Shown: one piece after another, positions 8,520-16,553 of the stretch
How positions within the stretch are numbered: the first letter of the stretch is position 1
Layout of the letters: each line of letters begins with the position of its first letter
Assembly: GCA_037443785.1 (NCBI GenBank)
Contig: JBBINR010000027.1
Location: 1-46,115, forward strand
Direction of reading: 5' to 3'
From: JAQUOA01 sp037443785
GTDB taxonomy: Bacteria > Bacteroidota > Ignavibacteria > UBA10030 > UBA8401
Length of the DNA stretch: 46,115 nt
Position numbers and translations under genes: made by a program
The notes under the pieces: model-generated
The model's input: only the letters and a program-made list of their open reading frames with translations
What the model was told of the DNA's origin: nothing
Databases searched by the model: none

Positions 8520-9308
8520 ATGAACCCGCTAAAAGGAAAAACGGTTGTTATCACGCGTCCACGAGAACAAGCGGCAGAGTTTATCTCGCTGTTGCAATCT
8601 GAAGGAGCAGAACCGATTCTTTTCCCGGCGATTGAAATTGTGCCGACAGAATCATGGGAAAAATGTGATGAAACAATTGAACATCTCGAGCGCTATGACG
8701 CAATAATTTTCAGCAGTACCAATGCGGTGGGATATTTCTTCCAGCGAATAACTGAACCGCATATTCAAATGCTGAAAAAAAAATCGGTGTATGTCGTTGG
8801 CGAAAAAACAGGAATAGAGGTAGCAAAACACGGTGTTACACCGATTGCTCCGCCTGACGTATTTGACGGGAAACATCTTGCAGAAAAAATTGTTGGAGAT
8901 GGAGTTCGTGGGAAGCACTTTTTGCATCCGACCGGAAATTTGACGAGAACAACGATTCAAAATGAGTTGACGGGAAATGGTGCGAAGGTTGATGAGGTGA
9001 TTGTATATCAAACACTTGCTTCTTCAAACGCAGATTCTGAAAAAATGGTAAAGATGTTTGAGCAGAAAAAAATTGATGCTGTAACATTTTTTAGTCCATC
9101 GAGCATTGAAAATTTTGTTTCAGCCATTTCCCAGAAATTGTTATCAAATGTTGCTGTCGCTGTCATCGGGAAGGCAAGTGCTGAAACAGCCGAAAAGAAT
9201 GGATTGCATGTTGATGTTGTTGCTCACCCGTCCACATCAGATGGGATGGTAGAATCGCTCAAAAAATATTTTACGAAAACAGGAAAAAATGTCGAACATA
9301 CTACATAA
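8520..9308 (+). CDS. hemD: Uroporphyrinogen-III synthase
   Basis: HemD closes hydroxymethylbilane with inversion of ring D to form uroporphyrinogen III. This family is poorly conserved, but the 262-residue protein has the expected two-lobed pattern: KGKTVVITRPREQAAEF at the N-terminus, IIFSSTNAVGYFF in the first lobe, and AVTFFSPSSIENF plus VAVIGKASAETAEKNGL in the second lobe. A GTG at 8517 overlapping the hemC stop could add one residue. The 3' end overlaps the hemE start by 20 bases. Position between hemC and hemE makes the assignment secure. Confidence 0.93.
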   Translation: MNPLKGKTVVITRPREQAAEFISLLQSEGAEPILFPAIEIVPTESWEKCDETIEHLERYDAIIFSSTNAVGYFFQRITEPHIQMLKKKSVYVVGEKTGIEVAKHGVTPIAPPDVFDGKHLAEKIVGDGVRGKHFLHPTGNLTRTTIQNELTGNGAKVDEVIVYQTLASSNADSEKMVKMFEQKKIDAVTFFSPSSIENFVSAISQKLLSNVAVAVIGKASAETAEKNGLHVDVVAHPSTSDGMVESLKKYFTKTGKNVEHTT

Positions 9309-10359
9309 CGATTTATTTCTCCGCGCGTGCAAGCGCGAAGCTGTCGAACGAACTCCCGTCTGGATGATGCGTCAAGCCGGTCGTTATTTGCCTGAATACA
9401 AAGCCGTTCGTGCAAAAGCTGATTTCCTTACGATGTGCAAAACGCCGGAGCTTTCAGCCGAAGTAACAATCCAGCCCGTTGATATTGTCGGCGTTGACGC
9501 GGCAATTATTTTTTCCGATATCCTCGTTGTTCCGGAAGCGATGGGAATGAAATTAGTTGTTGAAGAAGGAAAAGGCGGTCCACAATTTCCTTCGCCGCTT
9601 CGTTCGCTTTCTGCAATTCAACAATTGCGAATTCCCGATCCGCATATATCTTTGAAATATGTCATGGATGCGTTGAAATTGACGCGCAAGGAATTGAACG
9701 GTAAAGTTCCGCTCATCGGTTTTGCGGGCTCGCCGTGTACTCTTGCCGCGTACATGGTTGAAGGGAAAGGCTCGAAAGATTTTCGACACATCAAAGAATT
9801 GATCTTCACAAATCCGAAAGAAGCACACACGCTGCTCGATCTTCTCGCACGAACCGTTGCTGATTACCTTTCGGCGCAAATTGAATCCGGCGCGCAAGCG
9901 ATACAAATTTTTGATTCATGGGGAGGAATTCTCGGGCAGGATGAATTCGAAGAATTTTCGCTTCGTTACATTCAACAAGTTATTTCGCTCGTAAAACGGA
10001 CGAAGGAACCGATCATCGTATTTTGCAAAGACTGCGGACACTCTCTCGAAAAAATTGCGAGCGTCGGTGCAGATGTTGTCAGCCTTGATTGGACAATTGA
10101 CATTGAAAAAGCACGAAAGCTTGTGGGAAACAAAGTTGGACTGCAAGGAAATCTTGATCCCACAATGCTGTTCACTTCTCCGCAGCGAATTGAAGCTGGC
10201 GTTCAATCTGTTCTCGAAAAATTTGGTCAAGGAAGCGGGCACGTTTTCAATCTTGGCCATGGAATTCTTCCCGAAACACCGGTCGAAAATGCTAAGGCAA
10301 TGATCAACGCCGTAAAAAAATTGAGCACAAAATTTCACAGAATGGAAGAGGCGGTATGA
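9289..10359 (+). CDS. hemE: Uroporphyrinogen decarboxylase
   Basis: HemE removes the four acetate carboxyls of uroporphyrinogen III to give coproporphyrinogen III. The 356-residue protein carries both family signatures: RTPVWMMRQAGRYLPEY near residue 20, whose arginines bind substrate carboxylates, and GFAGSPCTLAAYMVEG near residue 145. The conserved aspartate region IIFSDILVVPEAMG and the C-terminal NLGHGILPETPVEN are also present. It starts inside the end of hemD and shares an ATGA overlap with hemN downstream, so translation across this junction is likely coupled. Confidence 0.98.
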   Translation: MSNILHNDLFLRACKREAVERTPVWMMRQAGRYLPEYKAVRAKADFLTMCKTPELSAEVTIQPVDIVGVDAAIIFSDILVVPEAMGMKLVVEEGKGGPQFPSPLRSLSAIQQLRIPDPHISLKYVMDALKLTRKELNGKVPLIGFAGSPCTLAAYMVEGKGSKDFRHIKELIFTNPKEAHTLLDLLARTVADYLSAQIESGAQAIQIFDSWGGILGQDEFEEFSLRYIQQVISLVKRTKEPIIVFCKDCGHSLEKIASVGADVVSLDWTIDIEKARKLVGNKVGLQGNLDPTMLFTSPQRIEAGVQSVLEKFGQGSGHVFNLGHGILPETPVENAKAMINAVKKLSTKFHRMEEAV

Positions 10360-11750
10360 GTTCAAAACAATTTGCCAACATTGATCTTCAGTTGCTAAAA
10401 AAATACAGCGGACCGGGTCCGCGGTACACAAGTTATCCCACTGCTCCGGTCTTTACAAAAGAATTCGGGCCGAAACAATATCGTGATGAAATTATTCGGA
10501 CAAACGAAAAAGATGTTGATGTTCCGATTTCGCTCTATTTCCACTTGCCGTATTGCGATACACTTTGCTATTTCTGTGGATGCACGATGCTTGTTACGCA
10601 AAACCGTCCTCGCATATCGGAATACAATCAATATCTGAAACGTGAAATTGATATGGTTGCGCCTCTTGTCAATCCGAAACGGCGCGTGACGCAATTGCAT
10701 TGGGGTGGCGGAACACCGTCGTATCTCGATCCCGAAGAAATTTCTGACGTCGGTTCGCATATCAAGAAGAATTTTCATTACGATGATGAGATTGAAGCGA
10801 GCGTTGAAATCGACCCGCGCGGTTTAACATTCGAACACATGCAGGCGTTTCATAATATCGGATTCAATCGCGTCAGCATGGGTGTGCAGGATTTCAATCC
10901 AAAAGTGCAGGAAGCGGTGAATCGGATTCAACCTGAAGCGATCACGCGCGATGCTGTGAATTGGAGCCGCAAGCTCGGTTTCAAAAGTATCAACATGGAT
11001 TTGATTTACGGATTGCCGTTTCAGACAGTAGAATCGTTTGCTGAAACCGTTGACCGCATCATTGATATTTCACCGGATCGTCTTGCAGTATTTAATTACG
11101 CCCATGTGCCGTGGCTGAAGCCGCATCAAAAATTGATTCATGAAACCGATCTGCCGAATGCGGAAGTGAAACTTGAAATTTTTAAAATGACGATCGAAAA
11201 ACTTCTTGACGCCGGATATTGGAACGTCGGGATGGATCATTTTGCAAAACGAACCGATGAACTGACATTCGCGCAGCAGAACAAAACGATGTACAGAAAT
11301 TTTCAAGGGTATTCGACGAAAGCCGGTGCGGATATGTATGGGTTCGGAATGTCGGCAATCGGACAGTTCAACGAAACGTATCATCAGAATAATAAAAATA
11401 TTCCTCAGTATTTTAAAGCGATTGATAACGGTGAGTTTGCAACGATCCTCGGCTATCGCATGACAGCGGACGATCATCTTCGCAAAGATGTCATTATGCG
11501 GCTAATGTGCGATATGGAATTGGATATGCGGAGCGTTGAAAAGAAATACAATATTTCATTCGCTGAATATTTTCAGCGTTCGATGCCGAAACTTGATCCG
11601 TTTATTGCTGACGGGCTCGTAACAGTTACCGATGATAAAATAATTGTGAACGGCCTCGGACGTCTCGTTATCCGCAATATTGCGATGGCATTCGATGCGT
11701 ATCTCGATTCGATGCTGAAAGAAAAACCAATCTTCTCAAAAACGGTGTAA
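10356..11750 (+). CDS. hemN: Oxygen-independent coproporphyrinogen III oxidase (dehydrogenase)
   Basis: HemN is a radical-SAM enzyme that converts coproporphyrinogen III to protoporphyrinogen IX without oxygen. The 464-residue protein is the true HemN rather than the heme chaperone HemW. It has the N-terminal GPRYTSYPTAPVF block, and its iron-sulfur cysteines C67, C71 and C74 (CX3CX2C) are followed by C76, giving the HemN-specific CYFCGC. The radical-SAM GGGTPSYL, ASVEIDPRGLT, SMGVQDF and YGLPFQT segments follow, and the long C-terminal domain typical of HemN is present. It overlaps hemE by four bases and precedes hemH by one base. Confidence 0.97.
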   Translation: MSSKQFANIDLQLLKKYSGPGPRYTSYPTAPVFTKEFGPKQYRDEIIRTNEKDVDVPISLYFHLPYCDTLCYFCGCTMLVTQNRPRISEYNQYLKREIDMVAPLVNPKRRVTQLHWGGGTPSYLDPEEISDVGSHIKKNFHYDDEIEASVEIDPRGLTFEHMQAFHNIGFNRVSMGVQDFNPKVQEAVNRIQPEAITRDAVNWSRKLGFKSINMDLIYGLPFQTVESFAETVDRIIDISPDRLAVFNYAHVPWLKPHQKLIHETDLPNAEVKLEIFKMTIEKLLDAGYWNVGMDHFAKRTDELTFAQQNKTMYRNFQGYSTKAGADMYGFGMSAIGQFNETYHQNNKNIPQYFKAIDNGEFATILGYRMTADDHLRKDVIMRLMCDMELDMRSVEKKYNISFAEYFQRSMPKLDPFIADGLVTVTDDKIIVNGLGRLVIRNIAMAFDAYLDSMLKEKPIFSKTV

Positions 11751-11751
11751 C

Positions 11752-12723
11752 ATGTCAAAAACCGCAGTCGTTCTTTTGCAGCTTGGCGGTCCGGACTCAT
11801 TAGACGCAGTCGAACCATTCCTTTATAATCTTTTCTGCGACCCGGATATTATTGATGTTCCCGGCGCATTTCTTTTTCGCAACAAACTTGCGCGAATCAT
11901 TTCACGAACGCGTGCGCCGAAAGTTCAAGAGTTGTACAAGAATATTGGCAATCGTTCGCCGATTCTTCCGCAAACCGAAATGCAGGCGGCTGCACTAAAA
12001 AAATCTCTCGCAGCGTCCGGCATTGATATTCATATTGCGATGCGGTACTGGCACCCGTTCACGGAAGAGGTGATAAAAAAAATATTGGCAAACGGCACTG
12101 AAAAAGTCATTCTGCTTCCGCTCTATCCGCATTTTTCAAAAGCAACAACCGGATCAAGTGTGAATGAATGGAATCGTGTCGCAAAGAAATTGAACGCAAC
12201 GCATATTCGCACAACGCTGATTAAAAGTTATCAAAATCATCCTCTTTATATTGATGCACTGGTTGAAAAAGTGCAGCAAGCGATCGAACGTGTTGATGCA
12301 TCTGAACGGAAAAATATTCAGCTTGTCTTTAGCGCACATGGCACTCCTATGAAATTAGTGCGCGATGGGGATCCGTATTCGCATCATATTCGAGAGACGT
12401 ATGAACTGATTGTGAAGAAAGGTAATTTCGGGTTGCCGCATCTTCTGTGTTTCCAAAGCAAAGTCGGTCCGCAGAAATGGCTGGAACCGTCGCTGGTAAA
12501 AACGATTGAAGAACTTGCGCAGAAAAAGGTGTCCCATCTTGTTGTGAATCCTATTGCATTTGTCTCGGATCATATTGAAACATTATCGGAAATAAATATT
12601 GAAGCAAAGCATCAGGCGGTTTCCTTGGGTGTGAAATATTTTGGGATGACAGATGCACTTTTGACAAGCGAAAAATTTATCGGTTGCTTGACGGACTTGG
12701 TGTTGAAAGAGTTGAAGAAGTAA
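11752..12723 (+). CDS. hemH: Ferrochelatase
   Basis: HemH inserts Fe2+ into the porphyrin ring, the last step in protoheme synthesis. The 323-residue protein begins AVVLLQLGGPDSLDAVEPFL, has the PLYPHFSKATTGS stretch, and contains the conserved active-site histidine in VFSAHGTPMK. The later GPQKWLEPSL and NPIAFVSDHIETLSEI segments carry the acidic residues used in metal delivery. No C-terminal [2Fe-2S] cysteine cluster is seen. With hemN upstream and hemY downstream, the substrate is most likely protoporphyrin IX rather than coproporphyrin III, though the sequence alone does not prove this. Confidence 0.96.
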   Translation: MSKTAVVLLQLGGPDSLDAVEPFLYNLFCDPDIIDVPGAFLFRNKLARIISRTRAPKVQELYKNIGNRSPILPQTEMQAAALKKSLAASGIDIHIAMRYWHPFTEEVIKKILANGTEKVILLPLYPHFSKATTGSSVNEWNRVAKKLNATHIRTTLIKSYQNHPLYIDALVEKVQQAIERVDASERKNIQLVFSAHGTPMKLVRDGDPYSHHIRETYELIVKKGNFGLPHLLCFQSKVGPQKWLEPSLVKTIEELAQKKVSHLVVNPIAFVSDHIETLSEINIEAKHQAVSLGVKYFGMTDALLTSEKFIGCLTDLVLKELKK

Positions 12724-12739
12724 AAACAAATCATAAAAA

Positions 12740-14119
12740 ATGAATTCAAAATATTCAGTTGCGATTATTGGCGGCGGAATTTCGGGATTAGCAACGGCAT
12801 GGTGGCTGCACAAATCCGGCGTTGATGTCGTTGTATTAGAGCGTGATTCCGAAGTTGGCGGAACGATGAAAACGATCCGCGACAGCGGCTGGCTTGTTGA
12901 AACAGGGCCGAACAGCGCGCTGGAAACATCGTCATTATTTAAAACACTGGTCGATGATTTATCCCTTGCCGATCAACTGGTCTATGCAAATGAAGTTTCA
13001 TCGAAGCGATACATTCTGCGGAATGGAATGCTTCATCCTCTTCCGATGACCCCGCCGTTATTTCTCAAATCAAAACTGTGGTCATTAACCGGAAAACTTC
13101 GACTCCTGAAAGAACCGTTTGTAGGAAGAGCAAACAAAGAAGAATCCATTGCAGAATTTGTCGAGCGTCGTCTTGGGAAAGAATTTCTTGATTACGCAAT
13201 CAATCCCTTTGTTGCAGGGGTGTATGCGGGAAATCCAGAGCAATTAAGCGTTCGCGCAGCGTTCCCAAAACTGTACGCGCTTGAAGAAAAGTATGGCGGT
13301 TTACTGAAAGGTCAGGTCAAAGGAGCAAGAGAACGAAAGAAGCGCGGTGAGCAGGCAAAAAATTCGGCAAAGATGTTTTCATTCAAGGATGGAATGCAGG
13401 TGCTTCCCTGCGCCCTAAAACGCGCGATGAGTAATCACATCTTTACATCGACGTCTGTAGATTCAATTGTTCGTAATGCAAACGGATATTCCGTTTCAGG
13501 AAAAAATAAAGAAAAAGATTTTTCTCTTTTAGCGGATGCTGTTATTACGGCAATTCCATCGTTTCATTTATCAAGTTTAATTGCGCCGATTGATTCAGAG
13601 CTCGTAGACATTTTGAACGAAATTTATTATCCGCCAGTTGCCGAAGTTTTTCTTGGATATCGAGCTAATGATATTAAGCGTGCTTTGGATGGATTTGGAT
13701 ATTTAATTCCCGCAAAGGAGAAGAGACAAATTCTTGGAACAATCTGGTCGTCGACACTTTTTCCGAATCGTGCGCCGGAAGGCTTTGCCGCGTTGACAAC
13801 ATTTGTTGGCGGCTCCCGTCAGCCCGAAATGACTGAAAAAAGTGATGATGAATTATTTTCTATCGTGTCAAATGAAGTAAAAGATATTTTAAATATCAGC
13901 GGTGAACCTGCGTATCGAAAAATCTTCCGATGGAAGAAAGCGATTCCGCAGTATCGCATCGGTCATCTTGCCGTTGTCGACAGAATGGAAAAATTTGAGC
14001 AGCGGCATCCCGGATTTTTCATCTCCGGAAATTTCCGCGGCGGGATTTCCGTTGGCGACTGCGTTGCGTCATCAGAAAAAACCGCAGCGCGTATAAAAGA
14101 ATTTTTAGAAAGGAAATAG
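12740..14119 (+). CDS. hemY: Protoporphyrinogen oxidase, FAD-dependent HemY (HemG) type
   Basis: This 459-residue flavoprotein oxidises protoporphyrinogen IX to protoporphyrin IX, classically using oxygen. The N-terminus has the dinucleotide-binding VAIIGGGISGLATAWWL, then the second FAD contact VLERDSEVGGTMKT and the substrate-side ETGPNSALE. Mid-protein landmarks are FVERRLGKEFLDYAINPFVAGVY split over residues 135-160, and RAAFPKLYALEEKYGGL. The C-terminal FAD closure reads FFISGNFRGGISVGDCVAS. It is the long PPOX-family type, not the small flavodoxin-like HemG of E. coli. It sits between hemH and hemB. Confidence 0.95.
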   Translation: MNSKYSVAIIGGGISGLATAWWLHKSGVDVVVLERDSEVGGTMKTIRDSGWLVETGPNSALETSSLFKTLVDDLSLADQLVYANEVSSKRYILRNGMLHPLPMTPPLFLKSKLWSLTGKLRLLKEPFVGRANKEESIAEFVERRLGKEFLDYAINPFVAGVYAGNPEQLSVRAAFPKLYALEEKYGGLLKGQVKGARERKKRGEQAKNSAKMFSFKDGMQVLPCALKRAMSNHIFTSTSVDSIVRNANGYSVSGKNKEKDFSLLADAVITAIPSFHLSSLIAPIDSELVDILNEIYYPPVAEVFLGYRANDIKRALDGFGYLIPAKEKRQILGTIWSSTLFPNRAPEGFAALTTFVGGSRQPEMTEKSDDELFSIVSNEVKDILNISGEPAYRKIFRWKKAIPQYRIGHLAVVDRMEKFEQRHPGFFISGNFRGGISVGDCVASSEKTAARIKEFLERK

Positions 14120-14120
14120 T

Positions 14121-15101
14121 ATGACACAATTGCCATCATTCAAGCGTTTGCGAAGAACACGAATGAACGAAGCACTTCGTTCAATGGTTCGTGAAACAGA
14201 ATTAGCTCCGAACGATTTCATTTATCCGCTCTTTGTTGTTCCCGGAAAAAAAGTTCGCAATGAAGTGAAATCGATGGAAGGAGTTTTTCAGCTTTCTATT
14301 GATGAACTTGTGAAAGAATGTGTCGAAGTAAAATCTCTCGGCATTCCTGCCGTCATTCTTTTTGGAATTCCAGAAACAAAGGATGAAGTTGGCAGTGGCG
14401 CGTATGATGAGCACGGCATAATTCAAACTGCGGTGCGCGCTCTGAAAAAAGAAATTCCTGAACTTATTGTTATCACCGATGTTTGTCTTTGTGAATATAC
14501 GTCGCACGGGCATTGCGGTATCGTTCGCGGCAATGAAATTGTTAATGACGAATCGGTCGAGTTGCTGATGAAAGAAGCACTCACACACGCGCACGCCGGT
14601 GCTGATATTATCGCTCCATCCGATATGTTTGATGGAAGAATTTCTGCAATTCGTAAAGTGTTAGATGAAAACGGATTTAAGTCTCTTCCGGTAATGTCGT
14701 ACGCCGCAAAGTACGCGTCAGGATTTTACGGTCCGTTTCGTGATGCGGCTGAGAGTACGCCAAAATTTGGGGACCGCCGTTCGCATCAAATGGATCCTTC
14801 GAATTCCAATGAAGCGATGCTCGAAGTGGAAGAAGATATTCGTGAAGGTGCCGATATTGTGATGGTGAAACCGGCATTGTCATATCTTGATATTATTCGA
14901 CGCGTGAAAGATCGTTTTGCAATGCCCACGGCTGCGTACAATGTGAGCGGTGAATATTCAATGGTCAAAGCGGCAGCACGCAACGGATGGATCGATCACG
15001 ACCGCGTGATGATGGAAATTCTGACAAGTATCAAACGCGCAGGCGCCGATATGATTTTGACATATCATGCAAAAGAAGCTGCAAAACTTTTGAAGAAATA
15101 A
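14121..15101 (+). CDS. hemB: Delta-aminolevulinic acid dehydratase (porphobilinogen synthase)
   Basis: HemB condenses two 5-aminolevulinates to porphobilinogen. The 326-residue protein has the N-terminal arm RRTRMNEALRSMVRET, the two Schiff-base lysines K197 (in SYAAKYAS) and K250 (in MVKPAL), and the catalytic zinc ligands C122, C124 and C132 in DVCLCEYTSHGHCG. It is therefore the Zn-dependent type rather than the Asp-rich Mg-dependent type. The allosteric-site region RDAAESTPKFGDRRSHQMD is also intact. It starts one base after the hemY stop and is followed by an 82-base spacer holding a palindromic element before hemL. Confidence 0.98.
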   Translation: MTQLPSFKRLRRTRMNEALRSMVRETELAPNDFIYPLFVVPGKKVRNEVKSMEGVFQLSIDELVKECVEVKSLGIPAVILFGIPETKDEVGSGAYDEHGIIQTAVRALKKEIPELIVITDVCLCEYTSHGHCGIVRGNEIVNDESVELLMKEALTHAHAGADIIAPSDMFDGRISAIRKVLDENGFKSLPVMSYAAKYASGFYGPFRDAAESTPKFGDRRSHQMDPSNSNEAMLEVEEDIREGADIVMVKPALSYLDIIRRVKDRFAMPTAAYNVSGEYSMVKAAARNGWIDHDRVMMEILTSIKRAGADMILTYHAKEAAKLLKK

Positions 15102-15135
15102 AAATTCAATTATAGTTTAAATATTTTTGTTCTGA

Positions 15136-15155
15136 ATTCCTGCGAAAGCAGGAAT
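15136..15155. repeat. Palindromic hairpin element with GAAA tetraloop
   Basis: ATTCCTGC (15136-15143), GAAA, then GCAGGAAT (15148-15155) form a perfect 8-bp stem capped by a GNRA-type tetraloop. It lies in the only sizeable gap inside the heme operon, between hemB and hemL. The core resembles short dispersed palindromes of the CCTGC-GAAA-GCAGG kind found between genes in many genomes. The lack of a U-run argues against a terminator. Confidence 0.6.
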
Positions 15156-15183
15156 CCAGAGCTTTGATTATTAAAACGGCACT

Positions 15184-16482
15184 ATGAAAACTTCCAAATC
15201 GCAAAAACTTTTTTCCAAAGCAGAACAATTTATTCCCGGCGGAGTCAACTCACCCGTTCGCGCGTTCAAATCTGTCGGCAGACCGCCGGTGTTCATCACC
15301 AAAGCACGCGGTTCAAAAATGTGGGATGAAGACGGCAATCAATATATTGATTACGTCGGCTCATGGGGACCGATGATTCTCGGTCACGCACATCCGGAAG
15401 TTCTCCGCGCAATACAATCGGCTGCAAAAAACGGAACAAGTTTCGGCGCTGCAACAAAACGCGAAGTTGAAATGGCGGAACTGATTACTAGTATTATGCC
15501 GTCAGTTGAAATGGTGCGAATGGTAAATTCAGGAACTGAAGCGACGATGAGCGCAATTCGTTTAGCTCGTGCATTCACTGGAAAACAAAAAATCATAAAA
15601 TTTCAAGGATGTTATCACGGGCACGCAGATTCGTTTCTTATCAAAGCCGGCTCCGGCGCAATGACGTTTGGAATTCCGGATAGTCCCGGTGTTACAATTT
15701 CTGTAGGCAACGACACGTTGATTGCACAAATCAATAACATCAAATCGGTGCAGCAAGTTGTTGATGAATATCCGAATCAAATTGCGGCGCTGATTGTTGA
15801 ACCAGTCGTTGGTAACATGGGATGCATTCCGCCGCAAAATAATTTTTTGCAGCAGTTGCGTGATCTATGTACGAAATACGGAATCGTATTTATTATCGAC
15901 GAAGTGATGACGGGATTCCGAGTCGCACTTGGCGGTGCGCAGGAAGTTTACAACGTGCAGGCAGATTTGACGACGCTGGGAAAAATTATCGGCGGCGGTT
16001 TACCGGTTGGTGCATATGGCGGAAAAAAAGAAATTATGAAAATGATTGCGCCGTCCGGTCCGGTGTATCAAGCAGGAACATTGTCAGGGAATCCTCTCGC
16101 AATGGCTGCAGGGTTAACAATGCTTTCGATTTTAAAATCGAAAAGAAAAAAAATCTATTCACAGCTTGAGAACAGCGCCGCTCAAATAGAAAAAGGTTTT
16201 GCCGACATCATCGAAAAATATCAGCTCCCTCTCACACAAAATCGCGTTGGATCGATGTTTACGCTGTTCTTCACGAAAGAAAATGTTGTTGACTACACTA
16301 CGGCAGTAACATCTGGTACACAAAAATTCTCCACCTATTTCAATGCCATGCTTGAACGCGGCATTTATCTCGCACCATCGCAGTACGAAGCGGCATTCAT
16401 TTCTACTGCACACACGGATGCTGATATACGCAAAACACTTCGCTCGGCAGAAGAATCATTAAAGGAAACATTCGATAAATAA
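15184..16482 (+). CDS. hemL: Glutamate-1-semialdehyde 2,1-aminomutase
   Basis: HemL is a PLP enzyme that converts glutamate-1-semialdehyde to 5-aminolevulinate. The 432-residue protein contains FIPGGVNSPVRAFKSVG at the N-terminus, the cofactor pocket NSGTEATMSAIRLARAFT, the conserved IIDEVMTGFRV aspartate region, and the PLP Schiff-base lysine K267 in TTLGKIIGGGLPVGAYGG. Length and motifs are complete. It is the last gene of the heme operon although its enzyme acts second, channelling from HemA. No clear terminator follows. Confidence 0.98.
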   Translation: MKTSKSQKLFSKAEQFIPGGVNSPVRAFKSVGRPPVFITKARGSKMWDEDGNQYIDYVGSWGPMILGHAHPEVLRAIQSAAKNGTSFGAATKREVEMAELITSIMPSVEMVRMVNSGTEATMSAIRLARAFTGKQKIIKFQGCYHGHADSFLIKAGSGAMTFGIPDSPGVTISVGNDTLIAQINNIKSVQQVVDEYPNQIAALIVEPVVGNMGCIPPQNNFLQQLRDLCTKYGIVFIIDEVMTGFRVALGGAQEVYNVQADLTTLGKIIGGGLPVGAYGGKKEIMKMIAPSGPVYQAGTLSGNPLAMAAGLTMLSILKSKRKKIYSQLENSAAQIEKGFADIIEKYQLPLTQNRVGSMFTLFFTKENVVDYTTAVTSGTQKFSTYFNAMLERGIYLAPSQYEAAFISTAHTDADIRKTLRSAEESLKETFDK

Positions 16483-16553
16483 ATTTCGTTTACCTTTCCC
16501 GCATAATCTGCATTAATACGTAACCACAATCATCATTTGATAAGGAGTTTCGT

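Noticed and set aside
9916..10431. A 171-codon frame antisense to hemE and hemN
   Set aside because: It overlaps two well-supported genes on the other strand and its translation has no recognisable features; long antisense frames here follow from the codon bias of the real genes.
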